Shown here in pieces: positions 27,828 to 36,320 of a stretch of DNA of 64,000 nt. The stretch's first letter is position 1, and each line of letters opens with the position of its first letter. This DNA is from Aquirufa lenticrescens (GTDB lineage Bacteria > Bacteroidota > Bacteroidia > Cytophagales > Spirosomataceae): NCBI RefSeq assembly GCF_019916085.1, contig NZ_CP049834.1, forward strand, positions 2,122,501-2,186,500, given 5' to 3'. Under the pieces are notes generated by a model. The model ran no database searches, was not told where the DNA came from, and saw nothing but the letters and a program-made list of their open reading frames with translations. Both the position numbers and the translations under genes were made by a program.

Positions 27828-29405
27828 GGCCATATACTTTTTCAATTCTGCCGCGTTTTCTATCGAATTCGTGTGAATTTCTAGGAGCGCCGCTCCTTGG
27901 TTATGTAGGAAAGCGTTGAAGTCTAATTCACTTGGGTTCGAGGCAGAATAATAGCTTATTCCAGCGTCTTTGGCTGTATTTTCAGCGGTAAACCCTTGGC
28001 GTGTTTCCATAAATTCATCCAGTTCAGGAAGGTCTTTTGCTCCTTCTAGGTTGCGGAAAATGCCCCCGCCCCCATTATTAAAGACGATGATGCGCAAGTT
28101 CGCAGGAATGTAATGATTCCAAAGTGCATTCCGGTCGTATTGAAAGGCTACATCCCCAATGATGGAAATACATAACTTGTCTGTCTTTTGAGCGGCTCCT
28201 ACTGCTGTACTTAGGCATCCATCGATTCCAGAAGTGCCTCGATTAGAGAATACTTCGGTTTTTATGAATTTCGCCAATGTCCAGTTAATGTATCTGACAG
28301 CTAATGAGTTAGCGATATGTACTTCGGCTGATTCTTGCTCAATCGCCTCTGTTACTTGGTTATACAAATGTAACTCCGTCCATTTGGGTTGGGCGAAGAA
28401 TTCAGCTTGCAATGAAGTGATTTTGGCTGAATTCCAGGTGTTCCAAGATTTAGTAGTCCATTCAGCACCTTCCATAAAGCTTTCAGCATCTGTATTTACC
28501 ACGTGAGTCAAACACAAGAAAGGGTCTGGTCTTCCGATCGGATTCGGGTGAATGAGCCACGATTGTTTTGGCTTGTGTGAGCGTAAAAACTGCTTAATTC
28601 GCTTCGAAACAAAGGATTTCCCGAAGTGAATGTGCAAATCAGGTTGTAAGGCTGGCCATACTGATTCGTCGGCTAAGAGCAAATCGTGCGCAATCGTACT
28701 CCCGCAATTCGACGTCGCATCTCCTATTACTGGAATTCCGTACGCCGAAAGTGTTTCGAAGATCGAATTGTGTTCCATTTGGCCTACGGTCACTAGGATT
28801 TTTTCAGCAGAGGCTATTTCTTGGTTGAAATACGAAAAATCTATCAAATTCTCTACTCTATACTCTCTAATCTCTACTCTTTTTTCTGCTTTCGGTAAGA
28901 CAAAACCTGGCTCCGGATAAAACGGCTCACTAATGGGTACATTAATCTGTACAGGGCCTTTCGGTTCCGCTAAAGCAGTCAACGGAGCAGCAGAGCAATC
29001 ATCCGTTTCAAAATCAAAAAAGGCCTTTGCGTGCTTTCCAAATAGGTTTTCTTGGTAAATCGTCTGTCCATCCCATTGGCCAATCCACTCTTTGGGACGA
29101 TCAGCTGTTAAAACAATTAGCGGAACTTCTTGAAAGAAAGCTTCGACCACGGCAGGTGCAAAATTTAATCCAGCTGAGCCTGAGGTGCAGCAAAGTATGA
29201 CGGGACGACCCGTTTTAAGGGCGATCCCAAGACCAAAAAATCCTGCCGAACGTTCATCTGCAATGGAATAACATTTGAAACCGCCGTGGCGGGTTAAGGC
29301 GATCATTAAGGGGGCATTTCTGGAGCCTGGGCATATAACCGCCTCATTTACACCTTGTTGGTATAAAGAGTCTACAAGTTCGAAGATGCCTTTTGGAAAT
29401 GCCAT
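27813..29405 (-). CDS. menD: 2-succinyl-5-enolpyruvyl-6-hydroxy-3-cyclohexene-1-carboxylate synthase
   Basis: A ThDP-dependent enzyme of menaquinone synthesis that joins isochorismate and 2-oxoglutarate. The start is placed at the ATG at 29405 (MAFPKGIFELVDSL) because the longer frame opens inside the rpoD terminator hairpin. The protein has 530 residues. PGSRNAPL is at 26-33, and ADERSAGFFGLGIAL carries the conserved Glu. The ThDP site is IIGDVAFQYDRNALW with a later NNGGGGIF. Residues 174-185 (EKRVEIREYRVE) in the domain linker are encoded by a heptamer array, an unusual insertion that keeps the frame. No other men genes are adjacent. Confidence 0.93.
   Translation of the reverse strand: MAFPKGIFELVDSLYQQGVNEAVICPGSRNAPLMIALTRHGGFKCYSIADERSAGFFGLGIALKTGRPVILCCTSGSAGLNFAPAVVEAFFQEVPLIVLTADRPKEWIGQWDGQTIYQENLFGKHAKAFFDFETDDCSAAPLTALAEPKGPVQINVPISEPFYPEPGFVLPKAEKRVEIREYRVENLIDFSYFNQEIASAEKILVTVGQMEHNSIFETLSAYGIPVIGDATSNCGSTIAHDLLLADESVWPALQPDLHIHFGKSFVSKRIKQFLRSHKPKQSWLIHPNPIGRPDPFLCLTHVVNTDAESFMEGAEWTTKSWNTWNSAKITSLQAEFFAQPKWTELHLYNQVTEAIEQESAEVHIANSLAVRYINWTLAKFIKTEVFSNRGTSGIDGCLSTAVGAAQKTDKLCISIIGDVAFQYDRNALWNHYIPANLRIIVFNNGGGGIFRNLEGAKDLPELDEFMETRQGFTAENTAKDAGISYYSASNPSELDFNAFLHNQGAALLEIHTNSIENAAELKKYMALFKA
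28851..28885. repeat. Degenerate heptamer array B inside menD
   Basis: Five contiguous 7-bp units: CTCTACT, CTATACT, CTCTAAT, CTCTACT, CTTTTTT. They match the CT-rich units of arrays A (beside dif) and C (35.6 kb). The array lies within the coding region of menD and is read as residues 174-185 of the linker between the PYR and central domains, so the insertion appears tolerated. Confidence 0.8.
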
Positions 29406-29408
29406 AGC

Positions 29409-29433
29409 AAAAAAAAGCCTCATAAGAGGCTTT
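29409..29433 (-). terminator. Terminator between rpoD and menD
   Basis: Leftward reading gives stem AAAGCCTC / GAGGCTTT (arms 29426-29433 and 29414-29421) with TTAT loop and a run of eight Ts (29409-29416). It starts 7 bp after the rpoD stop. The menD ATG follows the T-tract after only 3 bp, so menD has no room for its own promoter here. Confidence 0.9.
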
Positions 29434-29439
29434 CAAAAA

Positions 29440-30303
29440 TTATCCAAGATATGTTTTTAGTGCTTTGCTTCGAGAAGTGTGTCGTAAACGACGGATCGCT
29501 TTCTCTTTAATTTGTCTTACACGCTCACGTGTTAAATTAAATTTCTCGCCAATCTCTTCTAGAGTCATTGCGTGTTCGCCATTTAAGCCGAAATACAAGG
29601 TAACTACATCTGCCTCACGTTGAGTCAAGGTAGACAAGGCACGTTGTACTTCACGACGAAGGGAATCATTGATCAAGCCAGAATCTGGTTTGTCTTCTGA
29701 ATCATTCTCTAATACGTCTAATAGCGAGTTTTCTTCACCTTGAACGAAAGGGGCATCCATGGAAACGTGACGACCTGAAATTTTCAAGGTATCTACTACT
29801 TCGCCGGTTGAGATCTCTAAAACCTCTGCTAATTCTTCTGGTGAAGGCTCACGCTCGAATTTTTGCTCTAGTTCAGAGAATGTTTTTGAAATCTTGTTCA
29901 AAGAACCTACTCTATTTAATGGCAAACGTACGATACGAGATTGCTCTGCTAAAGCCTGAAGGATTGATTGACGAATCCACCAAACGGCATACGAAATGAA
30001 TTTAAATCCACGAGTTTCATCAAAACGTTGTGCTGCTTTGATCAAACCTAAGTTTCCTTCGTTAATTAAGTCACCTAAGCTAAGACCTTGGTTTTGGTAT
30101 TGTTTTGCAACGGATACCACGAAACGAAGGTTCGCTTTTGTTAAACGCTCTAAAGACAATTGATCCCCATCACGGATTTTCTGCGCGAGGATTACCTCTT
30201 CATCCGGAGTCAATAAATCGACTTTACCGATCTCTTGAAGGTATTTGTCCAGCGATTGACTTTCCCTGTTGGTAATTTGTTTGCTAATTTTTAGCTGTCT
30301 CAT
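29440..30303 (-). CDS. rpoD: Primary sigma factor (RpoD/SigA)
   Basis: A 287-residue sigma-70, the short form typical of Bacteroidota and lacking most of region 1.1. Region 1.2 is [20 protein letters not shown]. Region 2 includes [12 protein letters not shown] and [15 protein letters not shown]. Region 3 follows, and region 4 has [20 protein letters not shown]. It recognises the TTG / TAnnTTTG promoters seen across this window. It sits on the - strand, co-directional with replication if the terminus is at 9.4 kb. A hairpin lies between pnp and rpoD. Confidence 0.96.
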   Translation of the reverse strand: MRQLKISKQITNRESQSLDKYLQEIGKVDLLTPDEEVILAQKIRDGDQLSLERLTKANLRFVVSVAKQYQNQGLSLGDLINEGNLGLIKAAQRFDETRGFKFISYAVWWIRQSILQALAEQSRIVRLPLNRVGSLNKISKTFSELEQKFEREPSPEELAEVLEISTGEVVDTLKISGRHVSMDAPFVQGEENSLLDVLENDSEDKPDSGLINDSLRREVQRALSTLTQREADVVTLYFGLNGEHAMTLEEIGEKFNLTRERVRQIKEKAIRRLRHTSRSKALKTYLG

Positions 30304-30323
30304 AAGATCTTACAACAGAATGA

Positions 30324-30351
30324 AAGCGTCGCACACGAATGCGCGACGCTT
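30324..30351 (-). terminator. Hairpin between pnp and rpoD (weak terminator)
   Basis: Perfect 9-bp stem AAGCGTCGC (30324-30332) / GCGACGCTT (30343-30351) with a 10-nt loop. Reading leftward, only TTTCATTCTG follows, not a T-run, so termination may be partial and pnp read-through into rpoD is plausible. It could instead be an RNA-processing hairpin. Confidence 0.6.
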
Positions 30352-30366
30352 GGATAAACATTTTTA

Positions 30367-32520
30367 TTATTCAGCTGAAGCAGCTGGAGCCTCTGGTTTT
30401 TCTGGCTTAGGTAAAAGAACCTTAGCAGATAAACGGAATTTGCCCGTTTTCTTATCTACTTCGACTAATTTAACCTTTACTTTATCTCCTTCTTTGAAAA
30501 CACCGTCCATCGTGTCGATGCGATCCCATGAAATCTCAGAGATATGTAATAAACCATCTTTACCCGGTAAAAATTCCACAAAAGCTCCGAATGCTTGAAT
30601 ATTCTTTACTTTTCCTTCATAAACCTCTCCTACTTCTGGTAAAGTAACGATTCCACGAACCATACTTACCGCTTTCGCCATGGCATCTCCGTTAGAAGAG
30701 AAGATACTTACGTATCCGCCGTCTTCTTTTTCTTCGATTGTAACGGTTGCTCCTGATTGTTTTTGAATATCTTGTACGACTTTACCACCTGGTCCAATTA
30801 CAGAACCGATCTGGTCTTTCATAATCTTGATAACCGTCGCACGAGGAGTCTGAGGTTTGAAGTCTTCTCTTACAGCTGGAATCGCTTTCTTCATCTCGTT
30901 TAAGATGTGTAAACGACCTTCTTTCGCTTGAGAAAGTGCTTCCGCTAAAACTTCGTAAGATAAACCTTGTACTTTGATGTCCATTTGGCAAGCGGTGATA
31001 CCGTTTTCCGTACCTGTTACCTTAAAGTCCATATCGCCTAAGTGATCTTCATCACCTAAGATATCAGATAATACAGCGTATTTACCTGTTTTTGAATCAG
31101 AAATTAATCCCATCGCGATACCTGAAACGGGCGCTTTGATTTTTACACCTGCGTCCATTAATGCCAAAGTACCTGCGCAAACTGTCGCCATCGAAGACGA
31201 ACCGTTTGATTCTAGGATATCAGAAACGATACGTAAAGTATAAGGGAAGTCTTCCATTTTAGGTAAAACCTTCTTAATCGCACGCATCGCTAAGTTTCCG
31301 TGACCTACTTCACGACGACCTACCCCACGGTTTGGTTTAACCTCACCTGTAGAGAAGCCTGGGAAGTTGTAGTGCAACATAAATTTGTTGTACCCTTGTG
31401 TCATCGGTTGGTCAATGATTTGCTCATCCATTTTCGTACCTAAAGTAACAGTAGTCAATGATTGAGTTTCTCCACGCGTGAAAACAGACGAACCATGAGG
31501 AGTAGGTAAATAATCTACTTCACACGTGATTTGACGGATTTCATTCAATTTACGACCATCTAAACGGTAGCGCTCTTGCAATACTAATTGGCGAGCTGCT
31601 TCTTTTTCGATATCGTGTAAATAGTGTTTTGCTAAACCGATATTCACGGTGTGATCTTCCGGTAAAGAGGCGATGAATTCATCAACGATTGCCTTGAAGC
31701 CAGCTTTACGCTCGTCTTTCTTCGGGTTCGCTAATTTCGCTACGGCTAAATATTTCTCGTAGTAGTTTTTCCACAATTCTGCACGTAACTCTTCGTCATG
31801 CGTTTCATGTGAATAAACGCGTTTTTCTGTTTTGCCACAAGCGACAGTCAATTCATTCAATGCCGCGCATTGTAATTTGATTGCATCGTGAGCGATACGT
31901 AAAGCTTCTAGCATTTCAGCTTCAGAAACTTCGTCTCCTTCGCCTTCAACCATTAAAATATCGTTTGCGTTTGCCGCCACGATTAATTCTAAGGAAGCTC
32001 CAGCTAATTCGCTTACGCTTGGATTTACTTTGTATTCGCCGTTGATTTTCGCTACGCGAACCTCAGAGATAGGACCATTGAATGGAATATCGGAAACAGC
32101 TAAGGCTGCAGCTGCCGCTAAACCGACAAATGCATCTGGTAATACTTCTGAATCTGCTGAGATCAAGTTGATTAACACTTGAACATCTGCGTGGTAATCA
32201 TCTGGGAAAGTAGGGCGCAATGCGCGGTCTACTAAACGAGAGATCAAAATTTCATAATCGGAAAGGCGTGCCTCTCTTTTTAAGAAACTTCCAGGGATAC
32301 GTCCATTTGACGCAAATTTTTCTTGATAGTCTACTGATAAAGGAAGGAAATCAACTCCTTCTTTGGCCTCTTTGTTAGCCACTACCGTAGCTAACAACAT
32401 CATATTTCCTGACTTAATAACGACAGCTCCGTCCGCTTGCTTGGCTAATTTGCCTGTTTCAATCGAGACTTCTTTGCCGTCAGGCATTGAAATATGCTTT
32501 GTAATGATGTTAAATGACAT
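30367..32520 (-). CDS. pnp: Polyribonucleotide nucleotidyltransferase (PNPase)
   Basis: A 3'-5' phosphorolytic exoribonuclease of mRNA decay. The start is set at the ATG at 32520 ([15 protein letters not shown]), giving 717 residues. The frame extension to 32541 adds a non-conserved MKFIQKR. Two RNase PH domains ([20 protein letters not shown]; later [13 protein letters not shown]), a KH domain near 560-620 ([12 protein letters not shown]) and an S1 domain near 630-700 ([20 protein letters not shown]) are in the normal order. It follows rpsO, the usual bacterial arrangement. Confidence 0.96.
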   Translation of the reverse strand: MSFNIITKHISMPDGKEVSIETGKLAKQADGAVVIKSGNMMLLATVVANKEAKEGVDFLPLSVDYQEKFASNGRIPGSFLKREARLSDYEILISRLVDRALRPTFPDDYHADVQVLINLISADSEVLPDAFVGLAAAAALAVSDIPFNGPISEVRVAKINGEYKVNPSVSELAGASLELIVAANANDILMVEGEGDEVSEAEMLEALRIAHDAIKLQCAALNELTVACGKTEKRVYSHETHDEELRAELWKNYYEKYLAVAKLANPKKDERKAGFKAIVDEFIASLPEDHTVNIGLAKHYLHDIEKEAARQLVLQERYRLDGRKLNEIRQITCEVDYLPTPHGSSVFTRGETQSLTTVTLGTKMDEQIIDQPMTQGYNKFMLHYNFPGFSTGEVKPNRGVGRREVGHGNLAMRAIKKVLPKMEDFPYTLRIVSDILESNGSSSMATVCAGTLALMDAGVKIKAPVSGIAMGLISDSKTGKYAVLSDILGDEDHLGDMDFKVTGTENGITACQMDIKVQGLSYEVLAEALSQAKEGRLHILNEMKKAIPAVREDFKPQTPRATVIKIMKDQIGSVIGPGGKVVQDIQKQSGATVTIEEKEDGGYVSIFSSNGDAMAKAVSMVRGIVTLPEVGEVYEGKVKNIQAFGAFVEFLPGKDGLLHISEISWDRIDTMDGVFKEGDKVKVKLVEVDKKTGKFRLSAKVLLPKPEKPEAPAASAE

Positions 32521-32537
32521 ACGTTTCTGAATAAATT

Positions 32538-32586
32538 TCACGCAACCTCGCGTGATTTAAGTTTTGTTTGAACGATTCAAACGTTT
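32538..32586 (-). promoter_or_regulatory. pnp leader hairpin and dyads
   Basis: Upstream of pnp are a short hairpin TCACGC / GCGTGA (32538-32543, 32550-32555), a GTTTGAA-CGA-TTCAAAC dyad (32566-32582) and an overlapping 8-bp palindrome AAACGTTT (32579-32586). A leader hairpin is where pnp autoregulation acts in enterobacteria, but this one is much shorter. The AAACGTTT core is the same as in the gapA palindrome. No consensus promoter was found. Confidence 0.4.
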
Positions 32587-32596
32587 ACAGCGGGGG

Positions 32597-32634
32597 AATA
32601 AAAGAGGGCTCCACCGAAATGAAGCCCTCTTTTT
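32597..32634 (-). terminator. Terminator of rpsO
   Basis: Stem AGAGGGCT (32603-32610) / AGCCCTCT (32623-32630) with a 12-nt loop. Reading leftward, TTTTATT follows. It begins just after the rpsO stop and separates rpsO from pnp, though partial read-through is common at this site in other bacteria. Confidence 0.85.
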
Positions 32635-32635
32635 A

Positions 32636-32911
32636 TTATTTACGAATACCTAATTCCGCGATAATCGCACGGTAACGTGAGATATCTGTACGAGTTAAGT
32701 AATCTAATAAGCTACGACGCTTACCTACTAATTTCAAAAGCCCTAAGCGTGTGCTGTGGTCTTTCTTGTTTTTCTTAAGGTGCTCAGTCAAGTGATTGAT
32801 TCTGTACGTGAATAACGCAATTTGCGACTCAGCAGAACCAGTATCGATCTTAGACTTTGCTTTCCCTTTTGCTTCGAAAATTTCTTGTTTTTTCTCAGGT
32901 GACAAATACAT
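32636..32911 (-). CDS. rpsO: 30S ribosomal protein S15
   Basis: A 91-residue primary 16S rRNA-binding protein of the small-subunit platform. Conserved S15 segments are [40 protein letters not shown] and [17 protein letters not shown]. The length is typical. A consensus promoter lies at 32950-32980 and a terminator after the stop, so it is probably a monocistronic, highly expressed gene. Confidence 0.97.
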   Translation of the reverse strand: MYLSPEKKQEIFEAKGKAKSKIDTGSAESQIALFTYRINHLTEHLKKNKKDHSTRLGLLKLVGKRRSLLDYLTRTDISRYRAIIAELGIRK

Positions 32912-32949
32912 CTTTTACCAGTTTAAGTTTAAAATAATTATTGAATTTG

Positions 32950-32980
32950 CAAAAGTACTCTTTTTCTTGCTAATAAACAA
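32950..32980 (-). promoter_or_regulatory. Predicted rpsO promoter
   Basis: Leftward TTG (32978-32980), a 20-bp spacer and TACTTTTG (32950-32957). This is a full match to the Bacteroidota primary promoter, in the gap between the LptF/LptG-family gene and rpsO. The start codon is about 40 bp downstream. Confidence 0.72.
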
Positions 32981-32985
32981 ATGTT

Positions 32986-34425
32986 CTAGGCTTCTGTTTT
33001 GACACGCCCCAGTTTGCTTTTTAATCTATCCCAAACCACCCGATAGAAGTCCGTTTCGAACAAGCGAGAATCCGCTAAGGCGATCTTTAGGAAGTAGGCT
33101 CCAATGAGAGCTAATATGCCATTCGCAAGCCACGCTCCTATCTGGATGATTAAGGCGCCTTCTTTGGCCATCTTATCGCCTTGTTGCGTTAATATATACA
33201 ATAATATAAAGAAGGAAACTGCGACCACAACCGGCACGCCGAATCCACCCTTCTTAATAATGGCTCCTAGCGGTGCACCAATCAGGAACATCACCAAAAT
33301 GGCAATGGCATTCGTGAACTTATGGTGCCACTCTAGATTCGTTTTATTTAATTTCGATTCATAATCCTCTAATATGGCCTTATTCGTTTCACCGGAGGTC
33401 ATCATGTTTTTTGCCTGTTGTGCAGCTAAATCGTAGGGTACAGGGTTTTTAGCTGCCAAACCCTTCGCTAAACGAGGCTTAATCCAATCGGTATTCTGAA
33501 AGAATTGCAAGGTTTTCTTCACCGGGGTTACATGGTACAGGAAATTAATGGAAGACGATTTGAAAAATCCTCTTCTTACAATAGAAATCGTATTCGAAAG
33601 TGAATCTGCATCATCTGCCAGCTGATTATTGTTGCGCATAATCTCGTGATGGGCGAATTGCTGCTCATCCGTTTTTTGGAGATCAAACACCGCCAGCGAC
33701 ATCACCACCTTACTTTTCTTAAAATCGTGCACCGCTAATTCCGTCGGATTTACTACCGAACCCTGGTCCGCATCTTCCAAGTAATCCTTGCCATTAAACA
33801 ATTCAAACACTAAATAGCGTTTGTTCATAATGGTATACATCAAAGCAGAATCCGCCAACGTCACGTGGCGATTACCATCATTGTGTGTGTGATCGTAAAT
33901 AATCAGGTTTTTCAGAGTCTTATTATCCGGGTACTTCTTCCCTACTTTAATGGAATAGCCGGTCAAATCCGTGTAAAAAATGCCTTCCTTTATGTTTAAA
34001 GTCGTTTTAGTTGTCTTAATGTCATACAGCAAACTCCAACCTTTGATATTCGCCCACGGCAAAGCCACGTTCATAAACCAAAACATAAATAGGCTTAAAA
34101 ATACTGCAGAGACTAAAATTGGACGCATAATGCGGAAAATGGAAATCCCTGCACTTTTCAAAGCCGTCAATTCAAAGTTCTCGCCTAGTTTCCCAAAAGT
34201 CATTAAAGAAGAAAGCAGTACTGAAAGCGGCATCGCTAATGGAATTGTAATCAACGAGAAGTAGAAAAAGAGCTCCACATAGACAAAAGCCCCTAAATCC
34301 TTGCCAAAAAGATCAGCAAAGTAAAATAACACTAAACGCAAAAGGAATATAAAGATGACAACGAGAAGTGTCAAAAAGAACGGTCCAAAAAACGCCTGCA
34401 GTACTAATTTATCAATCTTACGCAT
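32986..34425 (-). CDS. LptF/LptG-family permease
   Basis: A 479-residue inner-membrane protein of the YjgP/YjgQ family, the permease part of the lipopolysaccharide exporter that works with LptB. It has three N-terminal membrane helices (about 12-35, 50-75, 95-125; for example FFLTLLVVIFIFLLRLVLFY), a periplasmic beta-jellyroll region (about 130-375), and three C-terminal helices (about 378-455; AIAILVMFLIGAPLGAIIKK). LptF and LptG cannot be told apart from sequence here. It starts 1 bp after the START-domain gene stop. Confidence 0.9.
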   Translation of the reverse strand: MRKIDKLVLQAFFGPFFLTLLVVIFIFLLRLVLFYFADLFGKDLGAFVYVELFFYFSLITIPLAMPLSVLLSSLMTFGKLGENFELTALKSAGISIFRIMRPILVSAVFLSLFMFWFMNVALPWANIKGWSLLYDIKTTKTTLNIKEGIFYTDLTGYSIKVGKKYPDNKTLKNLIIYDHTHNDGNRHVTLADSALMYTIMNKRYLVFELFNGKDYLEDADQGSVVNPTELAVHDFKKSKVVMSLAVFDLQKTDEQQFAHHEIMRNNNQLADDADSLSNTISIVRRGFFKSSSINFLYHVTPVKKTLQFFQNTDWIKPRLAKGLAAKNPVPYDLAAQQAKNMMTSGETNKAILEDYESKLNKTNLEWHHKFTNAIAILVMFLIGAPLGAIIKKGGFGVPVVVAVSFFILLYILTQQGDKMAKEGALIIQIGAWLANGILALIGAYFLKIALADSRLFETDFYRVVWDRLKSKLGRVKTEA

Positions 34426-34426
34426 C

Positions 34427-34819
34427 CTAACTACCGACGATTTCTTTCAGCTTATCAATTAAATAATCCCACAATTCTTCTGCATCAGCGTCCGTTTTAA
34501 AGGTCGATGCGCCATCAATAACCGTTAGATAGGTGGTATTAGAAACTTCACTTACATCCAAGCTTAATTCGATAATGTGCTTTCCAGGTTCAGAATCCCC
34601 TTTTATGAAATCGAATTTGACTGATTTATTTGCTTTCCCAGGTAATACCAAGGCCGGATGATTTTCATTATCCCAATAGAAATGCAATTCAGCGCTTCCA
34701 CGAACAATTACTTTGTCAGCAAACCATTGTTGTAATCCGGATGGACTACTTAAGTAAGGATAAAGCACCTTAGGCGACGCTTTGATCTCATATTCAAAAG
34801 TATATGGAGTTTGTGACAT
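34427..34819 (-). CDS. START-like domain protein (START_2 type)
   Basis: The start is placed at the ATG at 34819 (MSQTPYTFEYEIKASPKVLY), giving about 130 residues. The longer frame from 34888 would run over the predicted promoter. The helix-grip START/AHSA1-like fold is suggested by the N-terminal YEIKASPKVLYPYLSSPSGL, then QQWFADKVIV and a C-terminal helix ELWDYLIDKLKEIV. This small family is common in Bacteroidota next to LPS permease genes; its ligand is unknown. Confidence 0.8.
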   Translation of the reverse strand: MSQTPYTFEYEIKASPKVLYPYLSSPSGLQQWFADKVIVRGSAELHFYWDNENHPALVLPGKANKSVKFDFIKGDSEPGKHIIELSLDVSEVSNTTYLTVIDGASTFKTDADAEELWDYLIDKLKEIVGS

Positions 34820-34858
34820 AATGTTGTAGATTAAAATACCTGTAAAACTACCTGTGAA

Positions 34859-34888
34859 CAAAGGTATTAACTCTGGGCTAAATCCCAA
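34859..34888 (-). promoter_or_regulatory. Predicted promoter of the START-like/LptF-G operon
   Basis: Leftward TTG (34886-34888), a 19-bp spacer and TACCTTTG (34859-34866), a full consensus match. It supports the downstream start at 34819 for the START-like gene. The region is back-to-back with the tRNA-Met promoter. Confidence 0.7.
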
Positions 34889-34923
34889 ATCCTGTGCAAA
34901 ATTAATAAGTATTGTGAAAATAT

Positions 34924-34954
34924 TTGTGTTCTAAGGAGGGAACGCTTACCTTTG
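34924..34954 (+). promoter_or_regulatory. Predicted tRNA-Met promoter
   Basis: TTG (34924-34926), a 20-bp spacer and TACCTTTG (34947-34954). The tRNA begins 11 bp after the -7 element, so the 5' leader would be only a few bases long. Confidence 0.75.
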
Positions 34955-34965
34955 CACCATAATTT

Positions 34966-35039
34966 GGCGGGGTAGCTCAGATGGTTAGAGCGTTGGATTC
35001 ATAACCCAAAGGTCGGCAGTTCGATTCTGCTCCCCGCTA
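34966..35039 (+). tRNA. tRNA-Met (CAT), elongator type
   Basis: A 74-nt cloverleaf with acceptor arms GGCGGGG / CCCCGCT, a D arm beginning TAGCTCAGATGGTTAGAGC, anticodon loop TTCATAA with anticodon CAT, and T-arm loop TTCGATT. The discriminator is A at 35039 and CCA is not encoded. The first base is G pairing with U, not the 1-72 mismatch of initiator tRNA, so it is elongator Met. A tRNA-Ile with modified CAT anticodon is less likely. Confidence 0.95.
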
Positions 35040-35043
35040 CATA

Positions 35044-35066
35044 AAATCCCTTTATGGGATTTTTTT
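35044..35066 (+). terminator. Terminator after tRNA-Met
   Basis: Stem AAATCCC (35044-35050) / GGGATTT (35056-35062) with a 5-nt loop and continuing Ts to 35066. The dCMP deaminase ATG begins at the next base, so that gene has no separate promoter space between it and the tRNA. Confidence 0.85.
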
Positions 35067-35531
35067 ATGCCTATGAAAAAGCCCTCGTTTGATGTAATCT
35101 TTATGGAACTGGCTCAGAATCTGGCGCTTCGTTCTCATTGCACCCGCGCTCAAGTGGGCTGCGTATTAACTAAAGATACCCGTATTATTTCGATCGGTTA
35201 CAACGGGCCTCCCGCTGGAACGCACAACTGTGATGATGAATTTGGCGAGGAAGGTTGTCCCCGTGATTCCAAAGGAAGCTGTTCTTTAGCTTTACACGCA
35301 GAGCAAAATGCGATTTTATATGCTTCTAAGAATGGTGTATCCGTAGAAGGCTCTACGATTTATGTGACTTTATCCCCTTGCATCTCCTGTGCGCGAATTA
35401 TTTACAGCATGAAGATTAAGAAAGTGATCTTCTTGAATTCCTATGCGGCCTATAAAGGCTTGGCGTCTGATGAGGGAGTTGACTTTTTGAGGAAGTTCGG
35501 GGTTGAGGTGGTTTCATATTCAGAATTATAG
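35067..35531 (+). CDS. Deoxycytidylate (dCMP) deaminase
   Basis: A 154-residue zinc enzyme converting dCMP to dUMP for dTMP synthesis. Zinc and catalytic residues are H77-A-E79 in LALHAEQNAI and C105/C108 in SPCISC. The SIGYNGPPAGTHNCDDEFGE stretch is typical of the dCMP deaminase/ComEB group. The ATG at 35067 abuts the tRNA-Met terminator; a second ATG at 35073 (MKKPSFDV) may be the real start. The last codons and stop are one arm of a 22-bp perfect inverted repeat. Confidence 0.92.
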   Translation: MPMKKPSFDVIFMELAQNLALRSHCTRAQVGCVLTKDTRIISIGYNGPPAGTHNCDDEFGEEGCPRDSKGSCSLALHAEQNAILYASKNGVSVEGSTIYVTLSPCISCARIIYSMKIKKVIFLNSYAAYKGLASDEGVDFLRKFGVEVVSYSEL

Positions 35532-35557
35532 CTCGGCTATAATTCTGAATATGAAAC
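35511..35557. repeat. Perfect 22-bp inverted repeat at the 3' end of the dCMP deaminase gene
   Basis: The left arm 35511-35532 (last seven codons plus stop) and right arm 35536-35557 are exact reverse complements with a 3-bp TCG spacer. In RNA this is a 22-bp hairpin with no T-run. The right arm looks like an inverted copy of the gene end. It abuts heptamer array C. Confidence 0.93.
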
Positions 35558-35560
35558 GAG

Positions 35561-35668
35561 AGTAGAGATAATAGAGTATAGAGCATAGATAATACGCAAA
35601 CGATTAGAATCGGATTATTTCTCTCTACTCTATTATCTATAATCTCTACTCTATCTACTCTCTCTACT
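35561..35668. repeat. Degenerate heptamer array C with internal inversion
   Basis: Left block 35561-35595: AGTAGAG, ATAATAG, AGTATAG, AGCATAG, ATAATAC. Right block 35623-35668: CTCTACT, CTATTAT, CTATAAT, CTCTACT and longer slipped units. The right block is approximately the reverse complement of the left, so the array folds into a long hairpin. It sits exactly between two perfect palindromes at the ends of convergent genes. Confidence 0.85.
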
Positions 35669-35670
35669 CT

Positions 35671-35714
35671 ATTAAAACAAAAGGGGATCGAATTCGATCC
35701 CCTTTTGTTTTAAT
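35671..35714. terminator. 44-bp perfect palindrome at the 3' end of slyD
   Basis: The arms 35671-35692 and 35693-35714 are exact reverse complements with no spacer (centre GAATTC). Leftward from slyD it gives a stem with GGGGATCG, then TTTTGTTTTAAT, so it can act as a terminator. It includes the slyD stop codon and one base of the preceding His codon. It is the partner of the 22-bp inverted repeat at 35511-35557. Confidence 0.9.
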
Positions 35715-36222
35715 GATGAACTCCCCCATCCCCATGCACGTGGCCGTGGGCAATTTCTTCTGGAGTAGCTTCTCTAATTTTTAAGATCTTTCCTTGGAAC
35801 ATTAAGGTTTTCTCCGCTAATGGGTGATTAAAATCCATAGTGACCGTTTCTCCCTCGATGGAAACGACTAATCCCTGCATACGGTTTCCTTGGTCGTCTG
35901 TCATCGGGATGAAGTTTCCGATTTGAAGGATATCGTCAGCGGATTGACCTTCGGCTTGGAAAATGGATTTAGGTAATTGGATGATCGCGTTCGGATCCAC
36001 GTTACCGTAAGCGTCTTCTGCTGAGATACTGAAATCGAAAGTGTCGCCTTCGTTTAAGCCTAAAAGGTTCTTTTCAAACGCTTCAGGTAAGCCGCTAAGG
36101 CCATGAATAAAGACCATCGGTTCTTTTTCATCTACGATTTCTACAACATCTGGTTGTCCATCTTCATCTGGAAATGCAAGTTGATACGAGATGAATACGA
36201 CGTTATTTTTTGCAATTGGCAT
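35710..36222 (-). CDS. slyD: SlyD-like FKBP-type peptidyl-prolyl isomerase
   Basis: A 170-residue chaperone/isomerase with an FKBP domain split by an insert-in-flap (IF) domain at about 68-125 (SAEDAYGNVDPNAIIQLPKS). The FKBP strands ISYQLAFPDE and MVFIHGLSGLPEAFEKNLLG precede it, and NHPLAEKTLMFQGKILKI follows, as in SlyD. A short His-rich tail (HGHVHGDGGVHH) may bind metal ions. It is cytoplasmic. Its stop lies inside a perfect palindrome shared with the heptamer locus. Confidence 0.92.
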   Translation of the reverse strand: MPIAKNNVVFISYQLAFPDEDGQPDVVEIVDEKEPMVFIHGLSGLPEAFEKNLLGLNEGDTFDFSISAEDAYGNVDPNAIIQLPKSIFQAEGQSADDILQIGNFIPMTDDQGNRMQGLVVSIEGETVTMDFNHPLAEKTLMFQGKILKIREATPEEIAHGHVHGDGGVHH

Positions 36223-36245
36223 GGTTTGAGCTGTTTTTTTGCCTG

Positions 36246-36303
36246 CAAACCTACGGGAAATACTTGAGATATTTTTCCATCCCTTAGCTTTTGCCTATTT
36301 TTG
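36246..36303. promoter_or_regulatory. Divergent -7 elements between slyD and holA
   Basis: Two TAnnTTTG elements face away from each other: TAGGTTTG read leftward at 36246-36253 for slyD and TATTTTTG read rightward at 36296-36303 for holA. Neither has a clear TTG at the usual spacing, so only the -7 part is supported. Confidence 0.42.
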
Positions 36304-36320
36304 TTTAACTAAATTAACCT

